This document shows, piece by piece, positions 54,963 to 64,000 of a stretch of 64,000 nucleotides of DNA. The position numbers were made by a program, and so were the translations under genes. The stretch is taken from NCBI RefSeq assembly GCF_039545455.1, contig NZ_CP154468.1, positions 682,001 through 746,000 of the forward strand, written 5' to 3'. This stretch comes from Brucella sp. BE17. GTDB lineage: Bacteria > Pseudomonadota > Alphaproteobacteria > Rhizobiales > Rhizobiaceae. Under the pieces are notes generated by a model that saw nothing but the letters and a program-made list of their open reading frames with translations, had not been told where the DNA came from and searched no databases. The first letter of the stretch is position 1; each line of letters starts with the position of its first letter.

Positions 54963-56384
54963 ATGCCCAAACCGGTCATTACCCGTTTTGCCCCCTCGCC
55001 CACGGGCTACCTTCATATCGGTGGCGCGCGCACGGCGCTGTTCAACTGGCTTTATGCCAAGCATAGTGGCGGCAAGATGCTGCTGCGCATCGAGGACACC
55101 GACCGCGAACGCTCAACGGATTCAGCAACCGCAGCCATTCTCGACGGACTGACATGGCTCGGCCTCGACTGGGATGGCGATGCGATTTCACAGTTCGAGC
55201 GCGCCCCGCGTCATCGTGAAGTCGCCGAACAGCTCGTCACGCTGGGTAAGGCCTATTATTGTTACACTACGCCGCAAGAGCTGGAAGCCATGCGTGAAAA
55301 AGCGCGCGCAGAAGGCCAGCCCCCACGCTATGACGGACGCTGGCGCGACCGTGATCCCTCGGAGGCCCCGGAAGGGGTGAAGCCGGTCATTCGAATCAAG
55401 GCACCCGTCGAGGGTGAAACCGTGGTGCGTGATGCAGTACAGGGCGATGTGCGTTTCCCGAACAAGGACCTTGATGATTTCATCATCCTTCGCTCCGATG
55501 GAACGCCTACCTATATGCATGCAGTCGTCGTTGATGATCACGATATGGGGGTGACGCATATCATTCGTGGTGACGATCATCTGACCAACGCTGCACGCCA
55601 GACTATCATCTATGACGCGATGGGCTGGGATGTGCCACAAATGTCTCACATCCCGCTGATCCATGGCGCAGACGGCGCGAAGCTCTCCAAGCGCCACGGC
55701 GCGCTCGGCGTCGATGCCTATCGCGCCATGGGTTATCTGCCTGAGGCGCTACGCAATTATCTCGTGCGTCTGGGATGGAGCCATGGCGACGATGAAATCA
55801 TGTCTACCGAACAGATGGTGGAATGGTTTGACGTCAAGGATATCAATAAGGGCGCTGCCCGCTTCGATTTCCAGAAGCTTGAAGCCATCAACGGCCTTTA
55901 TATGCGTTCGAGCGAAGACCAGACTTTGTTCGATGCGCTGATTGCAGTGTTGCCAGAAATCGAAGGCGGCGAGGAATTGGCCACAGCACTCGACGACAAG
56001 CGCCGTGCGCAGCTTCTCGCCGCCATGCCAGGGCTTAAAGATCGCGCCAAGACGCTGGTAGAGCTTGCAGACGGGGCAAAGTTTATCTTCGCCCCGCGCC
56101 CGCTGGCGCTGGACGAAAAAGCCGCTTCGATTCTCAATGAGGAAGGCCGCGCCGTTTTGAAATCTGTGCTGCCGCATCTGGAAGCCGCAAGTGAATGGAC
56201 AGTCGACGCGCTCGATGCTGCAGCGCGTGCTTTTGCAGAATCGGCAGGGCTTAAGCTCGGTAAGGTGGCGCAGCCACTACGCGCAGCTCTCACGGGCCGT
56301 GCCACGTCACCCGGCGTATTCGATGTGCTTTTCGTGCTCGGACGCGACGAGGCTCTTGCACGTATTCGCGATCAAATCGGTTAA
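54963..56384 (+). CDS. gltX: Glutamyl-tRNA synthetase
   Basis: A 473-residue class I synthetase that charges tRNA-Glu and, in alphaproteobacteria that use the amidotransferase route, often tRNA-Gln as well. The HIGH-type motif is [17 protein letters not shown] at residues 10-26 and the KMSKS-type motif is [12 protein letters not shown] near 240. [11 protein letters not shown] near 41 is a further synthetase signature, and the C-terminal helical anticodon cage follows. The ATG at 54963 is chosen because GGAG lies upstream and the conserved sequence starts there; an open frame extends to 54789. A second GltX copy may exist elsewhere, as in many relatives. It precedes gltA on the same strand by about 210 bases. 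Confidence 0.95.
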   Translation: MPKPVITRFAPSPTGYLHIGGARTALFNWLYAKHSGGKMLLRIEDTDRERSTDSATAAILDGLTWLGLDWDGDAISQFERAPRHREVAEQLVTLGKAYYCYTTPQELEAMREKARAEGQPPRYDGRWRDRDPSEAPEGVKPVIRIKAPVEGETVVRDAVQGDVRFPNKDLDDFIILRSDGTPTYMHAVVVDDHDMGVTHIIRGDDHLTNAARQTIIYDAMGWDVPQMSHIPLIHGADGAKLSKRHGALGVDAYRAMGYLPEALRNYLVRLGWSHGDDEIMSTEQMVEWFDVKDINKGAARFDFQKLEAINGLYMRSSEDQTLFDALIAVLPEIEGGEELATALDDKRRAQLLAAMPGLKDRAKTLVELADGAKFIFAPRPLALDEKAASILNEEGRAVLKSVLPHLEAASEWTVDALDAAARAFAESAGLKLGKVAQPLRAALTGRATSPGVFDVLFVLGRDEALARIRDQIG

Positions 56385-56597
56385 GTTGCGTTCGTTCACA
56401 CTGACGTGACACACCACGCATAGTTTGTTCAAATTTCGCATTGCATCACATACGGTTTGCGATAGTTTGTCGGAAAATTTGCGTCGAAACGAGGGCATCC
56501 GGTCAGGATCGGGCACCCGAAAAAGATAAGAAATAAATTATAGCAGCGATTCAATTCTGCCGCCGGGGGCGGCAAACTGGACACGAAAGGAACTATA

Positions 56598-57890
56598 ATG
56601 TCAGCAAAGACAGCTAGCTTTACTCTCGACGGCAACACTTTTGATCTGCCTGTACGACAAGGCACTGTCGGGCCGGACGTTGTGGAGATCGGTCCACTTT
56701 ACAAGAATTCGAAGGCTTTTACCTATGATCCCGGTTTCACGTCGACGGCGTCATGCGAATCCAAGATCACCTATATCGACGGTGACGAGGGTATTCTTCT
56801 CTATCGCGGTTACCCGATCGACCAGCTGGCCGAAAACGGCGACTTCCTAGAAACCTGCTATCTGCTCCTTTATGGCGAACTGCCGACCGCGACACAGAAG
56901 GCTGATTTTGACTATCGCGTGACCCGCCACACGATGGTCCACGAGCAGATGACCAAGTTCTTCACCGGCTTCCGCCGTGATGCTCATCCGATGGCCGTCA
57001 TCGTTGGCTGCGTGGGTGCCATGTCGGCCTTTTATCACGACTCGACCGATATTACCGATCCGCATCAGCGCATGGTGGCCTCCATTCGCCTGATCGCCAA
57101 GCTGCCGACCCTTGCAGCAATGGCCTATAAATATCATATCGGCCAGCCGTTCATGTATCCCAAGAACGACCTCGATTTTGCGTCGAACTTCCTGCATATG
57201 TGCTTTTCGGTGCCCTGCGAGGATTATAAGGTCAATCCGGTTCTGGCGCGTGCCATGGATCGCATTTTCATTCTGCATGCCGATCATGAGCAGAATGCCT
57301 CGACCTCCACGGTGCGTCTGGCTGGCTCGTCGGGCGCCAATCCCTTTGCCTGCATTGCAGCCGGTGTCGCCTGCCTCTGGGGTCCGGCGCATGGCGGTGC
57401 CAATGAAGCAGCGCTCAACATGCTCTCGGAAATCGGCTCGGTCGACCGTATCCCTGAATATATTGCGCGTGCCAAGGACAAGGACGATCCGTTCCGTCTG
57501 ATGGGCTTTGGCCACCGCGTCTACAAGAACTATGATCCACGTGCCAAGATCATGCAGAAGACCACGCATGAAGTACTGGCCGAACTCGGCATCAAGGACG
57601 ATCCGCTTCTCGACGTGGCGCTCGAACTGGAAAAGATCGCCCTGACGGACGAGTATTTCATCGAGAAGAAGCTTTATCCGAACATCGATTTCTATTCGGG
57701 TATTACGCTGAAGGCGCTCGGCTTCCCGACCGAAATGTTCACCGTGCTCTTCGCACTCGCCCGCACTGTCGGCTGGGTGGCGCAGTGGAAGGAAATGGTC
57801 GAAGACCCGGCACAGAAGATCGGTCGTCCGCGTCAGCTCTATACAGGTGCGGCAGAACGCGATTATATTCCGGTGGCAAAGCGCCGCTAA
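56598..57890 (+). CDS. gltA: Citrate synthase (hexameric, type II)
   Basis: A 430-residue enzyme that condenses acetyl-CoA and oxaloacetate, the entry into the TCA and glyoxylate cycles. The catalytic His residues are in [15 protein letters not shown] near 265 and [15 protein letters not shown] near 304, with the Asp in NIDFYSGI near 362. The N-terminal part ([16 protein letters not shown] near 54-70) belongs to the Gram-negative type II form that NADH can inhibit. AAGGAACT precedes the ATG. A very strong terminator follows. It feeds on acetyl-CoA made by the beta-oxidation operon and shares carbon with isocitrate lyase at the window's right end. Confidence 0.96.
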   Translation: MSAKTASFTLDGNTFDLPVRQGTVGPDVVEIGPLYKNSKAFTYDPGFTSTASCESKITYIDGDEGILLYRGYPIDQLAENGDFLETCYLLLYGELPTATQKADFDYRVTRHTMVHEQMTKFFTGFRRDAHPMAVIVGCVGAMSAFYHDSTDITDPHQRMVASIRLIAKLPTLAAMAYKYHIGQPFMYPKNDLDFASNFLHMCFSVPCEDYKVNPVLARAMDRIFILHADHEQNASTSTVRLAGSSGANPFACIAAGVACLWGPAHGGANEAALNMLSEIGSVDRIPEYIARAKDKDDPFRLMGFGHRVYKNYDPRAKIMQKTTHEVLAELGIKDDPLLDVALELEKIALTDEYFIEKKLYPNIDFYSGITLKALGFPTEMFTVLFALARTVGWVAQWKEMVEDPAQKIGRPRQLYTGAAERDYIPVAKRR

Positions 57891-57910
57891 TCCCGGAATA
57901 CAGATTAAGC

Positions 57911-57955
57911 AAAAAGAAACCCCGGTGGCCATTTGGTCACCGGGGTTTCTTTTTA
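57911..57955. terminator. Bidirectional terminator between gltA and potI
   Basis: AAAGAAACCCCGGTG pairs with CACCGGGGTTTCTTT around about 10 bases. T runs flank it on both strands. It separates the convergent gltA and putrescine permease genes. Confidence 0.95.
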
Positions 57956-57974
57956 TAGCGTTATATCTATCCGC

Positions 57975-58796
57975 TTATGTCATACGGAATGCTGCCTGCT
58001 CGTCGCGACGGCGCTGCACTTCGCGGCGCTTGTTGATGACAGAAGCGATAATCACTCCTGTGGTCACGAGCGCAATCAGGATCGTACAGATGGCGTTGAT
58101 TTCAGGCGTCACGCCTAGACGAACCTGGGAATAAATCTTCATTGGCAGGGTTGTCGCGCCGGGGCCGGATGCGAAGCTTGCAATCACCAGATCATCAAGT
58201 GACAGCGTGAAAGCCAGCATCCAGCCTGAAATAACAGCAGGTAGAATGACTGGCAGTGTAATCTTCATGAAGGTCGTAACCGGTGGCGCGCCAAGGTCCA
58301 TGGCCGCTTCTTCCAGTGAACGATCAAAGCTTACCAGACGAGACTGAACGACCACCGCCACAAAACACATCGAAAAAGTGATGTGTGCAAGTGTCACGGT
58401 CCAGAAACCACGGTCAAAATTCATCGCCACAAACAAAAGCAGCAGCGACAAACCTGTAATCACATCCGGCATGACCAGCGGTGCATAGACCATGCCCGAA
58501 AACAGCATCCGCCCGCGAAAGCGCGTGTAACGCGTCAGGGAGAGTGCTGCCAGCGTACCCAGCACGGTGGCAATCGTTGCTGACAGAAGTCCAACACGGA
58601 TCGTCACCCACGCCGCATCCATCAGCGCCTGGTTCTGAAAAAGCTGAGCGTACCACCTTGTCGAGAACCCGGACCAGACGGTGACCAGGCGGGATTCGTT
58701 GAACGAATAGATGACGAGCAGAACAATCGGCAGATAGAGAAAGGCGAAACCCAGCGCAACCGACGCTATATTAAAACGGGACCAGTTATTCTGCAT
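57975..58796 (-). CDS. potI: Putrescine ABC transporter permease, PotI type
   Basis: A 273-residue inner-membrane permease with six helices, the second channel subunit of a putrescine importer. The ABC-contact loop EEAAMDLGAPPVTTFMKITLP (EAA motif, near residue 167) is clear. The start, FLYLPIVLLVIYSFNESR, matches PotC/PotI. A GGGGAGAT site lies before its ATG, three bases after potH. As the last gene of the operon potF-potG-potH-potI it ends near the terminator shared with gltA. Spermidine use instead of putrescine cannot be excluded by this subunit alone. Confidence 0.92.
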   Translation of the reverse strand: MQNNWSRFNIASVALGFAFLYLPIVLLVIYSFNESRLVTVWSGFSTRWYAQLFQNQALMDAAWVTIRVGLLSATIATVLGTLAALSLTRYTRFRGRMLFSGMVYAPLVMPDVITGLSLLLLFVAMNFDRGFWTVTLAHITFSMCFVAVVVQSRLVSFDRSLEEAAMDLGAPPVTTFMKITLPVILPAVISGWMLAFTLSLDDLVIASFASGPGATTLPMKIYSQVRLGVTPEINAICTILIALVTTGVIIASVINKRREVQRRRDEQAAFRMT

Positions 58797-58799
58797 GGT

Positions 58800-59711
58800 C
58801 TATCTCCCCTTTTCCTGCGCTCTTGCCTGTACCTGCTGGAAGATCACAATCGGTACGATGAGCAACACCAGCAGCACCACCGCAACAGCAGATGACACCG
58901 GCCAGTCGCGATTGGAAAAGAATTCGCTCCAGATCGTCTTGCCGATCATAAGAGTTTCCGAGCCACCGAGAAGATCGGGAATGACGAACTCGCCGACCGC
59001 CGGAATAAACACCAGAAAACAACCGGCCAGAACGCCCGCCAGCGACAGCGGAAAGGTAATTTTCCAGAAGGCCGTAAAGGCCGTGCAGCCGAGATCTTGT
59101 GCAGCCTCGATCAGCGAGTAGTCCAACTTCTCGAGCGAGGAATAGATCGGCAGCACCATGAAAGGCAGATAGGAATAGACGATGCCGATAAATACCGCCG
59201 TGTCGGTGTGGAGGATATTGAGCGGCGTATCGATGATATTGAGCCACATCAGAAACTGATTGAGCAGCCCTTCGGGCTTGAGAATACCGATCCACGCATA
59301 GACGCGGATCAGGAACGATGTCCAGAATGGCAGGATCACGAGCATCAGCAGAGTAGCGCGAATCGTGGTCGGCGCACGTGCAATGCCATAGGCCATCGGG
59401 TAGGCGACGAGCAGCGTCAAAAACGTCGAAATAGCCGCGATACGGACACTCGAAAGATAGGCTTTATAGTAAAGTGGATCGTCGAGCAGCCACAGGTAAT
59501 TATCCAGCGAAAGCTGTTTTACCTTCTCCCAGCTTTGGGCAACCCCGTCGGCCCAATCGAAAGTCGGCATATAGGGCGGGATCGACATCGCGACTTCCGA
59601 AAGCGATATCTTGAAGACAATGAAAAACGGAATCAGAAAGAAGACCAGCAGCCACAGATAGGGCACAGCAATGACGAGGCGGCTGGTAACAGAGGCAATC
59701 AGCTTATGCAT
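58800..59711 (-). CDS. potH: Putrescine ABC transporter permease, PotH type
   Basis: A 303-residue permease with six membrane helices; the first lies at about 14-36 (VPYLWLLVFFLIPFFIVFKI). The EAA loop, IEAAQDLGCTAFTAFWKITFP near residue 202, binds the ATPase. The early PPYMPTFDW near 46 is also found in PotB/PotH. It pairs with PotI to form the channel. It lies between potG (13 bases) and potI (3 bases). The length is a little shorter than E. coli PotH, mainly at the N-terminus. Confidence 0.92.
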   Translation of the reverse strand: MHKLIASVTSRLVIAVPYLWLLVFFLIPFFIVFKISLSEVAMSIPPYMPTFDWADGVAQSWEKVKQLSLDNYLWLLDDPLYYKAYLSSVRIAAISTFLTLLVAYPMAYGIARAPTTIRATLLMLVILPFWTSFLIRVYAWIGILKPEGLLNQFLMWLNIIDTPLNILHTDTAVFIGIVYSYLPFMVLPIYSSLEKLDYSLIEAAQDLGCTAFTAFWKITFPLSLAGVLAGCFLVFIPAVGEFVIPDLLGGSETLMIGKTIWSEFFSNRDWPVSSAVAVVLLVLLIVPIVIFQQVQARAQEKGR

Positions 59712-59724
59712 GGCTTGCCCCTCC

Positions 59725-60870
59725 TCAGGCCGTCAGCACCAGACCGGCATCGGTGTCGAATGAGACCCAGACCCGTTCGTCATAGGTGAGCGGATTTTCG
59801 GTCTTGCGCACGGCATTGAGGCTTGCAGCTTTGATTGTGCGCCCATTATCGAGGCGCACGTGAAACACCGTCATATCACCGAAATACGCGATGTCCCACA
59901 ACTCGCCCTCGACCGCATTGATGGAGGCTTCCTCGGGCTTTTCACGGCTGATGCGGGTCTTTTCGGGCCGCACCGCATACCAAACCTTTTGCCCGGGGCT
60001 GAGCGTTTCGCGTGTTTCGGTTTGAATATGAAAGCCGAACTTTTCCGTGGCGATTTCGGCCTCGCCTTCAAACGCCTTCACTACTTCGCCCTCGATGATA
60101 TTCACATTGCCGATAAAGTCGGCGACAAATTTCGAGCGTGGTGCTTCATAGACTTCAGCCGGTGTTGCCACCTGCATGATGCGCCCCTTGTCCATGACCG
60201 CAATGCGATCGGACATGGTCATCGCCTCTTCCTGATCGTGGGTGACAACCATGAAAGTCATGCCGAGCTTGACCTGCAAGTCCATCAGCTCAAACTGCGT
60301 CTCTTCGCGTAGTTTCTTGTCGAGCGCGCCGAGCGGCTCGTCAAGCAACAGCACCTTTGGCCGTTTGGCGACCGCGCGTGCAAGTGCCACGCGCTGGCGC
60401 TGCCCGCCGGACAGCTGATGCGGCTTGCGCTTGCCGAATTTTTCGAGCTTTACAAGTTTCAGCATTTCGGCAACGCGATCATCCATTTCAGATTTGGCCA
60501 TACCGTCCTGCTTGAGGCCAAAAGCGATATTCTTTTCAACTGTCATATGTGGGAACAGTGCATAAGACTGGAACATCATGTTGACTGGACGCTTGTAGGG
60601 CGGAATGCCGCGCAGATCCTGCCCATCAAGCGTAATACGTCCTGATGTAGGTTCTTCAAAGCCGGCCAGCATGCGCATCAGCGTTGTCTTGCCACAGCCG
60701 GACGCTCCCAGAAGCGAAAAGAATTCGCGGTTGAAAACATTGAGAGACAGATCATCGACGGCAGTAAAACCGTCGAATATTTTCGTCACGTTCTCGAATG
60801 AAATAAAGGGCTTGGCCGCCGGATCATTCCACGGCGCGAATTTGCGGCGAAAACTGCCAAAAGATTCCAT
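59725..60870 (-). CDS. potG: Putrescine ABC transporter ATPase, PotG type
   Basis: A 381-residue ATPase that powers the importer. Walker A is GASGCGKTTLMRMLAG near 54-69, the signature LSGGQRQRVALARA is near 153, Walker B LLLDEPLGALD near 174, and the switch His in VVTHDQEEAMTMSD near 208. The C-terminal 130 residues form an OB-fold regulatory domain of the TOBE type (VWYAVRPEKTRI near 290). The PotG role is assigned by gene order. GGGGAACG precedes the ATG. It lies 153 bases after potF, with two hairpins in the gap. Confidence 0.93.
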   Translation of the reverse strand: MESFGSFRRKFAPWNDPAAKPFISFENVTKIFDGFTAVDDLSLNVFNREFFSLLGASGCGKTTLMRMLAGFEEPTSGRITLDGQDLRGIPPYKRPVNMMFQSYALFPHMTVEKNIAFGLKQDGMAKSEMDDRVAEMLKLVKLEKFGKRKPHQLSGGQRQRVALARAVAKRPKVLLLDEPLGALDKKLREETQFELMDLQVKLGMTFMVVTHDQEEAMTMSDRIAVMDKGRIMQVATPAEVYEAPRSKFVADFIGNVNIIEGEVVKAFEGEAEIATEKFGFHIQTETRETLSPGQKVWYAVRPEKTRISREKPEEASINAVEGELWDIAYFGDMTVFHVRLDNGRTIKAASLNAVRKTENPLTYDERVWVSFDTDAGLVLTA

Positions 60871-60931
60871 ATCGTTCCCCTATCGACCTGTCAGGAACCT
60901 GACCAAGACCAGAATTGCTATTTCAAGACGT

Positions 60932-60992
60932 AGAGCGGCCCGCCTGTATGAACAGTGAGCCGCTCTTGAAGTTTTCGACGGAAATATCCGTC
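60932..60992 (-). promoter_or_regulatory. Tandem hairpins between potF and potG
   Basis: AGAGCGGC (60932-60939) pairs with GCCGCTCT (60959-60966), and GACGGA pairs with TCCGTC at 60977-60992. They follow the binding-protein gene potF in the direction of transcription. Such elements often stabilise the abundant binding-protein message and lower expression of the downstream ABC genes; that role is inferred. Confidence 0.55.
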
Positions 60993-61023
60993 GCGGCTCA
61001 CAAGCCGTCTTATTATCTCAATA

Positions 61024-62115
61024 TTACTGGCCTGTGACGATCTTGGTCCACGCGCGCGTGACGACGCGCTGGGTCTTCTGGTCATAGGGAGTGGGCACGA
61101 ACAGTTTCTTCATGACTTCTTCGCTCGGATAGATTTCCGGGTCATCGAGAATTTCCTTGTTGAGGAATTCCTGCGAAGCCTCGTTTCCATTGGCGTAAAA
61201 GACATAGTCGGATGCCTTGGCTGCCACTTCCGGGCGCATGATGTAGTTCATGAACTCAAGCGCTTCCGGCACATGCTTGGCGTCGGCAGGGATCGCCATC
61301 TGGTCGAACCAGATCAGTGCGCCTTCCTTGGGGATGGAATAGCCGACCTCGACGCCGTGATTGGCTTTTTCGGCACGGTCGCGGGCCTGAAAAATATCGC
61401 CCGAATAGCCGATGGCCATACAGATATCGCCATTCGCCAGCGCATTGATATATTCCGATGAATGGAATTTCCGGATATTGGGACGTACTTTCAGGTAAAG
61501 CTCTTGCGCTTTTTCCAGATCGGCGGGAGATGGGGAATTCGGATCGAGACCCAGATAATTCAGCGCTGGACGCAGCATTTCACTGGCCGAGTCGAGCAGA
61601 TAAATGCCGCAGCCTTTGAGCTTTTCTGACTTTTCCGGGTCAAACAGGACATCCCAGGAATCGATTGTGTCAGTGCCGAGCGCTTCCTTGATCTTGGCCT
61701 TGTTATAGCCAATGCCGGTGGTGCCCCACATATAATTGACTGAATATTCGTTACCCGGATCATAGGTCTCGGCACGGGTTGAGATTTCGTCCCACATGTT
61801 TTTGAGATTGGGCAGCTTGTCCTTGTCGAGTTTCAGGAAGACACCCGCCGGTATCTGGCGACCGAGAAATTCACCCGAAGGCACAACGAGATCGTAGCCG
61901 CTGCCACCAGCCAGAAGCTTGGTTTCAAGAATTTCGTTGGAATCATAGACGTCATAGACAACCTTGATCCCGGTTTCCTTGGTGAAATCCTTTAAGATGG
62001 AATCGTCGATATAATCCGACCAGTTATAGATGTTAACAACCCGCTCCTGCGCGCTCGCGGGGAAGACGGCAGCGGCCAAAAGTGTCGTCGTCAGAAGGAA
62101 GGATTTCATCCTCAT
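61024..62115 (-). CDS. potF: Putrescine-binding periplasmic protein, PotF type
   Basis: A 363-residue periplasmic binding protein. The signal peptide (residues 1-21) ends FPASA-QE. The mature part begins VNIYNWSDYIDDSILKDF, followed by VVYDVYDSNEILETKLLAGG and DLVVPSGEFLGRQ, which match E. coli PotF closely as I recall it. RPNIRKFHSSEYINALANGD near 220 and a late WTKIVTGQ end are also PotF-like, which favours putrescine over spermidine. The ATG at 62115 follows GGAG; earlier ATGs up to 62163 in the same frame would only lengthen the signal region. It is the first gene of the operon. Confidence 0.93.
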   Translation of the reverse strand: MRMKSFLLTTTLLAAAVFPASAQERVVNIYNWSDYIDDSILKDFTKETGIKVVYDVYDSNEILETKLLAGGSGYDLVVPSGEFLGRQIPAGVFLKLDKDKLPNLKNMWDEISTRAETYDPGNEYSVNYMWGTTGIGYNKAKIKEALGTDTIDSWDVLFDPEKSEKLKGCGIYLLDSASEMLRPALNYLGLDPNSPSPADLEKAQELYLKVRPNIRKFHSSEYINALANGDICMAIGYSGDIFQARDRAEKANHGVEVGYSIPKEGALIWFDQMAIPADAKHVPEALEFMNYIMRPEVAAKASDYVFYANGNEASQEFLNKEILDDPEIYPSEEVMKKLFVPTPYDQKTQRVVTRAWTKIVTGQ

Positions 62116-62241
62116 CGCGTGCTCCATTGCGCACATCATTTTGCGTGCGGTTTCAGGGGTCAAAATATTCTTCCACCTTTTTAGATTGTGTGGCTCTCGT
62201 CAACAGGCGGATGACACGACAAACACAAAAATATGGAGCAA

Positions 62242-63648
62242 CTACTGAAAATCAAACGCGGACAGTCCCGCCACCATCTCGTCAAGCCCGAGCGGACGCG
62301 TCAGCGGCGGCTCGGCGCGGGTGATGCAGCCCTGCCGCTCGCAAAGCCTGCAGGCGGGACCGATTTCAATGGCTGCCGCTTTTCCCGCTCCATAGACCGT
62401 GTCACCAGCGGCTTCCATAGCGCAACCCAAAAGGATAGCCGTGCGGCGTGGACGCTCGCCAAATGCACCTTGCGGTCCTTCCAATGTGCGCGAAACCGTC
62501 AGGAAAGCCGAGCCATCGGGAAACACAACCGGCTCGGCCAATACCTGTCCCGCTTGCGCGAAGGCCGAATAAACGGCGAGTTTCGGGCATTGCCCGCCAA
62601 AACGCTGCGGAAAGCCCTGCGCGCCTGCTAGGCGCAGACGATTGCCCGCATGGTCGACTTCCATCAAGAAAAATGGCACGGCACTCTCCCCCGGTCGTTG
62701 CAAGGTGGTGAGCCGGTTTGCTGCCTGCTGAAACGACACGCCAAAACGCGAACGCAGCACATCGATATCATAATGCACACGCACCGCCGCATCGCGAAAG
62801 GCGCGATAGGGCATCATCAAAGCCTGCGCCGCATAACGGGCAAGTTCAAAACGCGCAATACGCCGCGCTTCGCTTGTTGATAGCTTTAGACCTTCCACTT
62901 CAGCGCCGATCACCACCTGCATGCGTATCAGCACCGCCTCGATCGCGATTTCCTGCATCTGATCATAGGGCGACAGCCGTTCGGAAATGAAAAGTCGTTG
63001 CGAATGCCGGTCATAGCGCCTGCGCCAGTTGGGCATGCTTGCCACCGGCAACGTGCGCACCACAATGCCATGCTCGCGCTTCATCCACTCCCGCAAGGCG
63101 GTGGGCAGATCGCCCTCCGGCTTTAAAAGCGCATAAAAACTGTCCGCCTCCTCCTCAATCCGCGCATAATGATTGCTGCGCCGCGCCATCCCGTCCCGCA
63201 CCTCATCAAGTGGTAACCGCGTTGCGGAAAGTTGCGCTTCACCGCCTTCATGGCTGAGCAATTGCGACAGGTCCGTGAGGCGTTGCTGCTGCTCCCGATA
63301 GGCGCGATAAAGTTTTACCATACCGGTGGCAGCGTTGGGAGCCGCCTCGCCCACCTCGATCAATTCCTGATCACCCGGCAATTCTCCGGCTAATAAAGGG
63401 TCGGAAAAAACTTCCTTGAGGTTGGCAATGCTTGTCCCGCTCTCGGCCTGAAGACTGTTCAGATCGAGTGTGTAAGTACTCGCCAGTTTTAACAAAAGCT
63501 GAACGGTCAGCGGGCGTTGGTTGCGTTCGATGAGGTTGAGATAGGACGGCGAAATGCCAAGCCCCTCGGCCATCGCCGTCTGGGTCAGTCCGCGCTCGTT
63601 GCGAATGCGCCGGATGCGCGGGCCCGCGAAAAGCTTTCGTTCACTCAT
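62242..63648 (-). CDS. XRE/ScfR-type regulator (short-chain fatty acyl-CoA regulator family)
   Basis: A 468-residue regulator. The helix-turn-helix at residues 10-60 reads IRRIRNERGLTQTAMAEGLG and SPSYLNLIERNQRPLT. The middle, about 150-300, resembles the IrrE/ImmA-like region without an intact HExxH. The C-terminal part holds a Cys cluster: CRLCERQGC near 441-449 and LLGCAMEAAG near 417. Relatives (RamB and PrpR of actinobacteria, ScfR) control glyoxylate and propionate genes and bind acyl-CoA; an iron-sulfur cluster has been reported in PrpR as I recall. It is divergent from isocitrate lyase, which it probably controls. GGGAGGATC precedes the ATG at 63648. Confidence 0.88.
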   Translation of the reverse strand: MSERKLFAGPRIRRIRNERGLTQTAMAEGLGISPSYLNLIERNQRPLTVQLLLKLASTYTLDLNSLQAESGTSIANLKEVFSDPLLAGELPGDQELIEVGEAAPNAATGMVKLYRAYREQQQRLTDLSQLLSHEGGEAQLSATRLPLDEVRDGMARRSNHYARIEEEADSFYALLKPEGDLPTALREWMKREHGIVVRTLPVASMPNWRRRYDRHSQRLFISERLSPYDQMQEIAIEAVLIRMQVVIGAEVEGLKLSTSEARRIARFELARYAAQALMMPYRAFRDAAVRVHYDIDVLRSRFGVSFQQAANRLTTLQRPGESAVPFFLMEVDHAGNRLRLAGAQGFPQRFGGQCPKLAVYSAFAQAGQVLAEPVVFPDGSAFLTVSRTLEGPQGAFGERPRRTAILLGCAMEAAGDTVYGAGKAAAIEIGPACRLCERQGCITRAEPPLTRPLGLDEMVAGLSAFDFQ

Positions 63649-63915
63649 CTGATCCTCCCAAATCAACCTTCCGCAATCGAACACACATTTTACAAACCAT
63701 GACAAAGTTATTGCGGTGGAATATTTTACAAACTTTACAATTTTACATGCTGTATTAGTAAAGGGTTTGACAGTATTTCCCTTATTATCGCGTTATTTTT
63801 CGGCTTTTTCTAGCAGCTTCTTTGCTGTTCTGTAAATTATGTCACAGACAGAGCGGCCAATCAGTACTGCTCTCTAACGCTTTAATAATCGCATTACGCA
63901 CGAGGAGGCACTGAT
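63649..63915. promoter_or_regulatory. Shared control region with repeated ATTTTACAAAC sites
   Basis: ATTTTACAAAC occurs at 63687-63697 and 63723-63733, exactly 36 bases apart, followed by TTTACAA (63734-63740) and TTTTACA (63741-63747). The repeats lie between the divergent regulator and isocitrate lyase genes, close to the regulator start, and look like its binding array. A GAGGAGG ribosome site precedes aceA at about 63902. Confidence 0.55.
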
Positions 63916-64000
63916 ATGACAGATTTTTACAGCCTTATTCCTTCCGCGCCCAAGGGCCGCTTTGATGGTATCGAGCGCCCGCATACGGCTGAAGACGTCA
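63916..64000 (+). CDS. aceA: Isocitrate lyase (3' end outside window)
   Basis: Only 28 residues are visible, MTDFYSLIPSAPKGRFDGIE followed by RPHTAEDV. They match, from memory, the N-terminus of isocitrate lyase of Brucella and other rhizobia, the first enzyme of the glyoxylate shunt, which splits isocitrate into glyoxylate and succinate. The catalytic KKCGH motif lies outside the window. The position divergent from a short-chain fatty acyl-CoA regulator supports the assignment. GAGGAGG lies 8 bases upstream. It would let acetyl-CoA from fat or acetate build cell material, with gltA upstream in the pathway. Confidence 0.8.
   Translation, partial: MTDFYSLIPSAPKGRFDGIERPHTAEDV

Noticed and set aside
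1..64000. CRISPR array, complete insertion sequence, prophage or rRNA operon
   Set aside because: No regularly spaced repeats, transposase frames or rRNA sequence were seen; the only transfer signal is the small AT-rich segment at 16548-17240.

Overview
The window is a gene-dense, moderately GC-rich stretch of an alphaproteobacterial chromosome, most likely from the Brucella/Ochrobactrum group (Rhizobiales). The pointers are a class I lysyl-tRNA synthetase, a roughly 1250-residue B12-dependent ribonucleotide reductase, a zwf-pgl-edd Entner-Doudoroff operon, a short-chain fatty acyl-CoA regulator divergent from isocitrate lyase, and a short palindromic intergenic element of the kind that recurs in Rhizobiales. 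The genus call is an inference from protein content and gene order; no database was searched. Both ends are cut inside genes: a dihydrolipoyl dehydrogenase at the left and isocitrate lyase at the right.

Layout. 1-5059: E3 component of a 2-oxoacid dehydrogenase (LpdV-like), SURF1, a small basic protein of 59 residues with its own promoter and terminator, and a FtsK-type translocase without membrane domain. 5512-9239: an MFS transporter, a succinate/acetate-type CoA transferase and a 53-residue membrane protein. 9278-14839: a tight cysK-like / sseA / GNAT sulfur cluster, a DEAD-box helicase and ilvA. 14950-17637: a TetR regulator divergent from an alpha/beta hydrolase, then an AT-rich inserted segment with an orphan gene, a decayed second copy of the hydrolase tail, and tRNA-Leu(UAA). 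17647-21733: wrbA, a CinA-type molybdopterin-binding protein, a two-domain universal stress protein, xanthine-guanine phosphoribosyltransferase and a Nudix hydrolase. 21734-26235: nrdJ behind a long, hairpin-rich leader with NrdR-like boxes. 26327-33595: a Cys/Met PLP enzyme, an SDR, zwf-pgl-edd and folD. 33698-38396: two unknown genes, proC, a TetR gene with a near-perfect operator, an EamA exporter and a 114-residue unknown protein. 38566-44942: a MetQ-like binding protein, TerB, lysS, a TetR/EamA pair, an SNase-like protein and an S24-type repressor. 45104-50480: acyl-CoA dehydrogenase, fadA and fadB, a beta-oxidation operon. 51123-57890: AEC transporter, ComEC, gltX and gltA. 57975-62115: the putrescine transporter potFGHI. 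62242-64000: fatty acyl-CoA responsive regulator and aceA.

Taken together the genes describe an organism that burns sugars by the Entner-Doudoroff route, oxidises fatty acids and branched-chain acids to acetyl-CoA, and feeds these through citrate synthase and the glyoxylate shunt. The least ordinary parts are the AT-rich insertion next to tRNA-Leu, the nrdJ leader, several regulators whose palindromic operators can be read directly, and two small proteins below 60 residues. Nothing seen amounts to a complete unknown defence or biosynthetic system. There are no CRISPR arrays, complete insertion sequences or rRNA genes.
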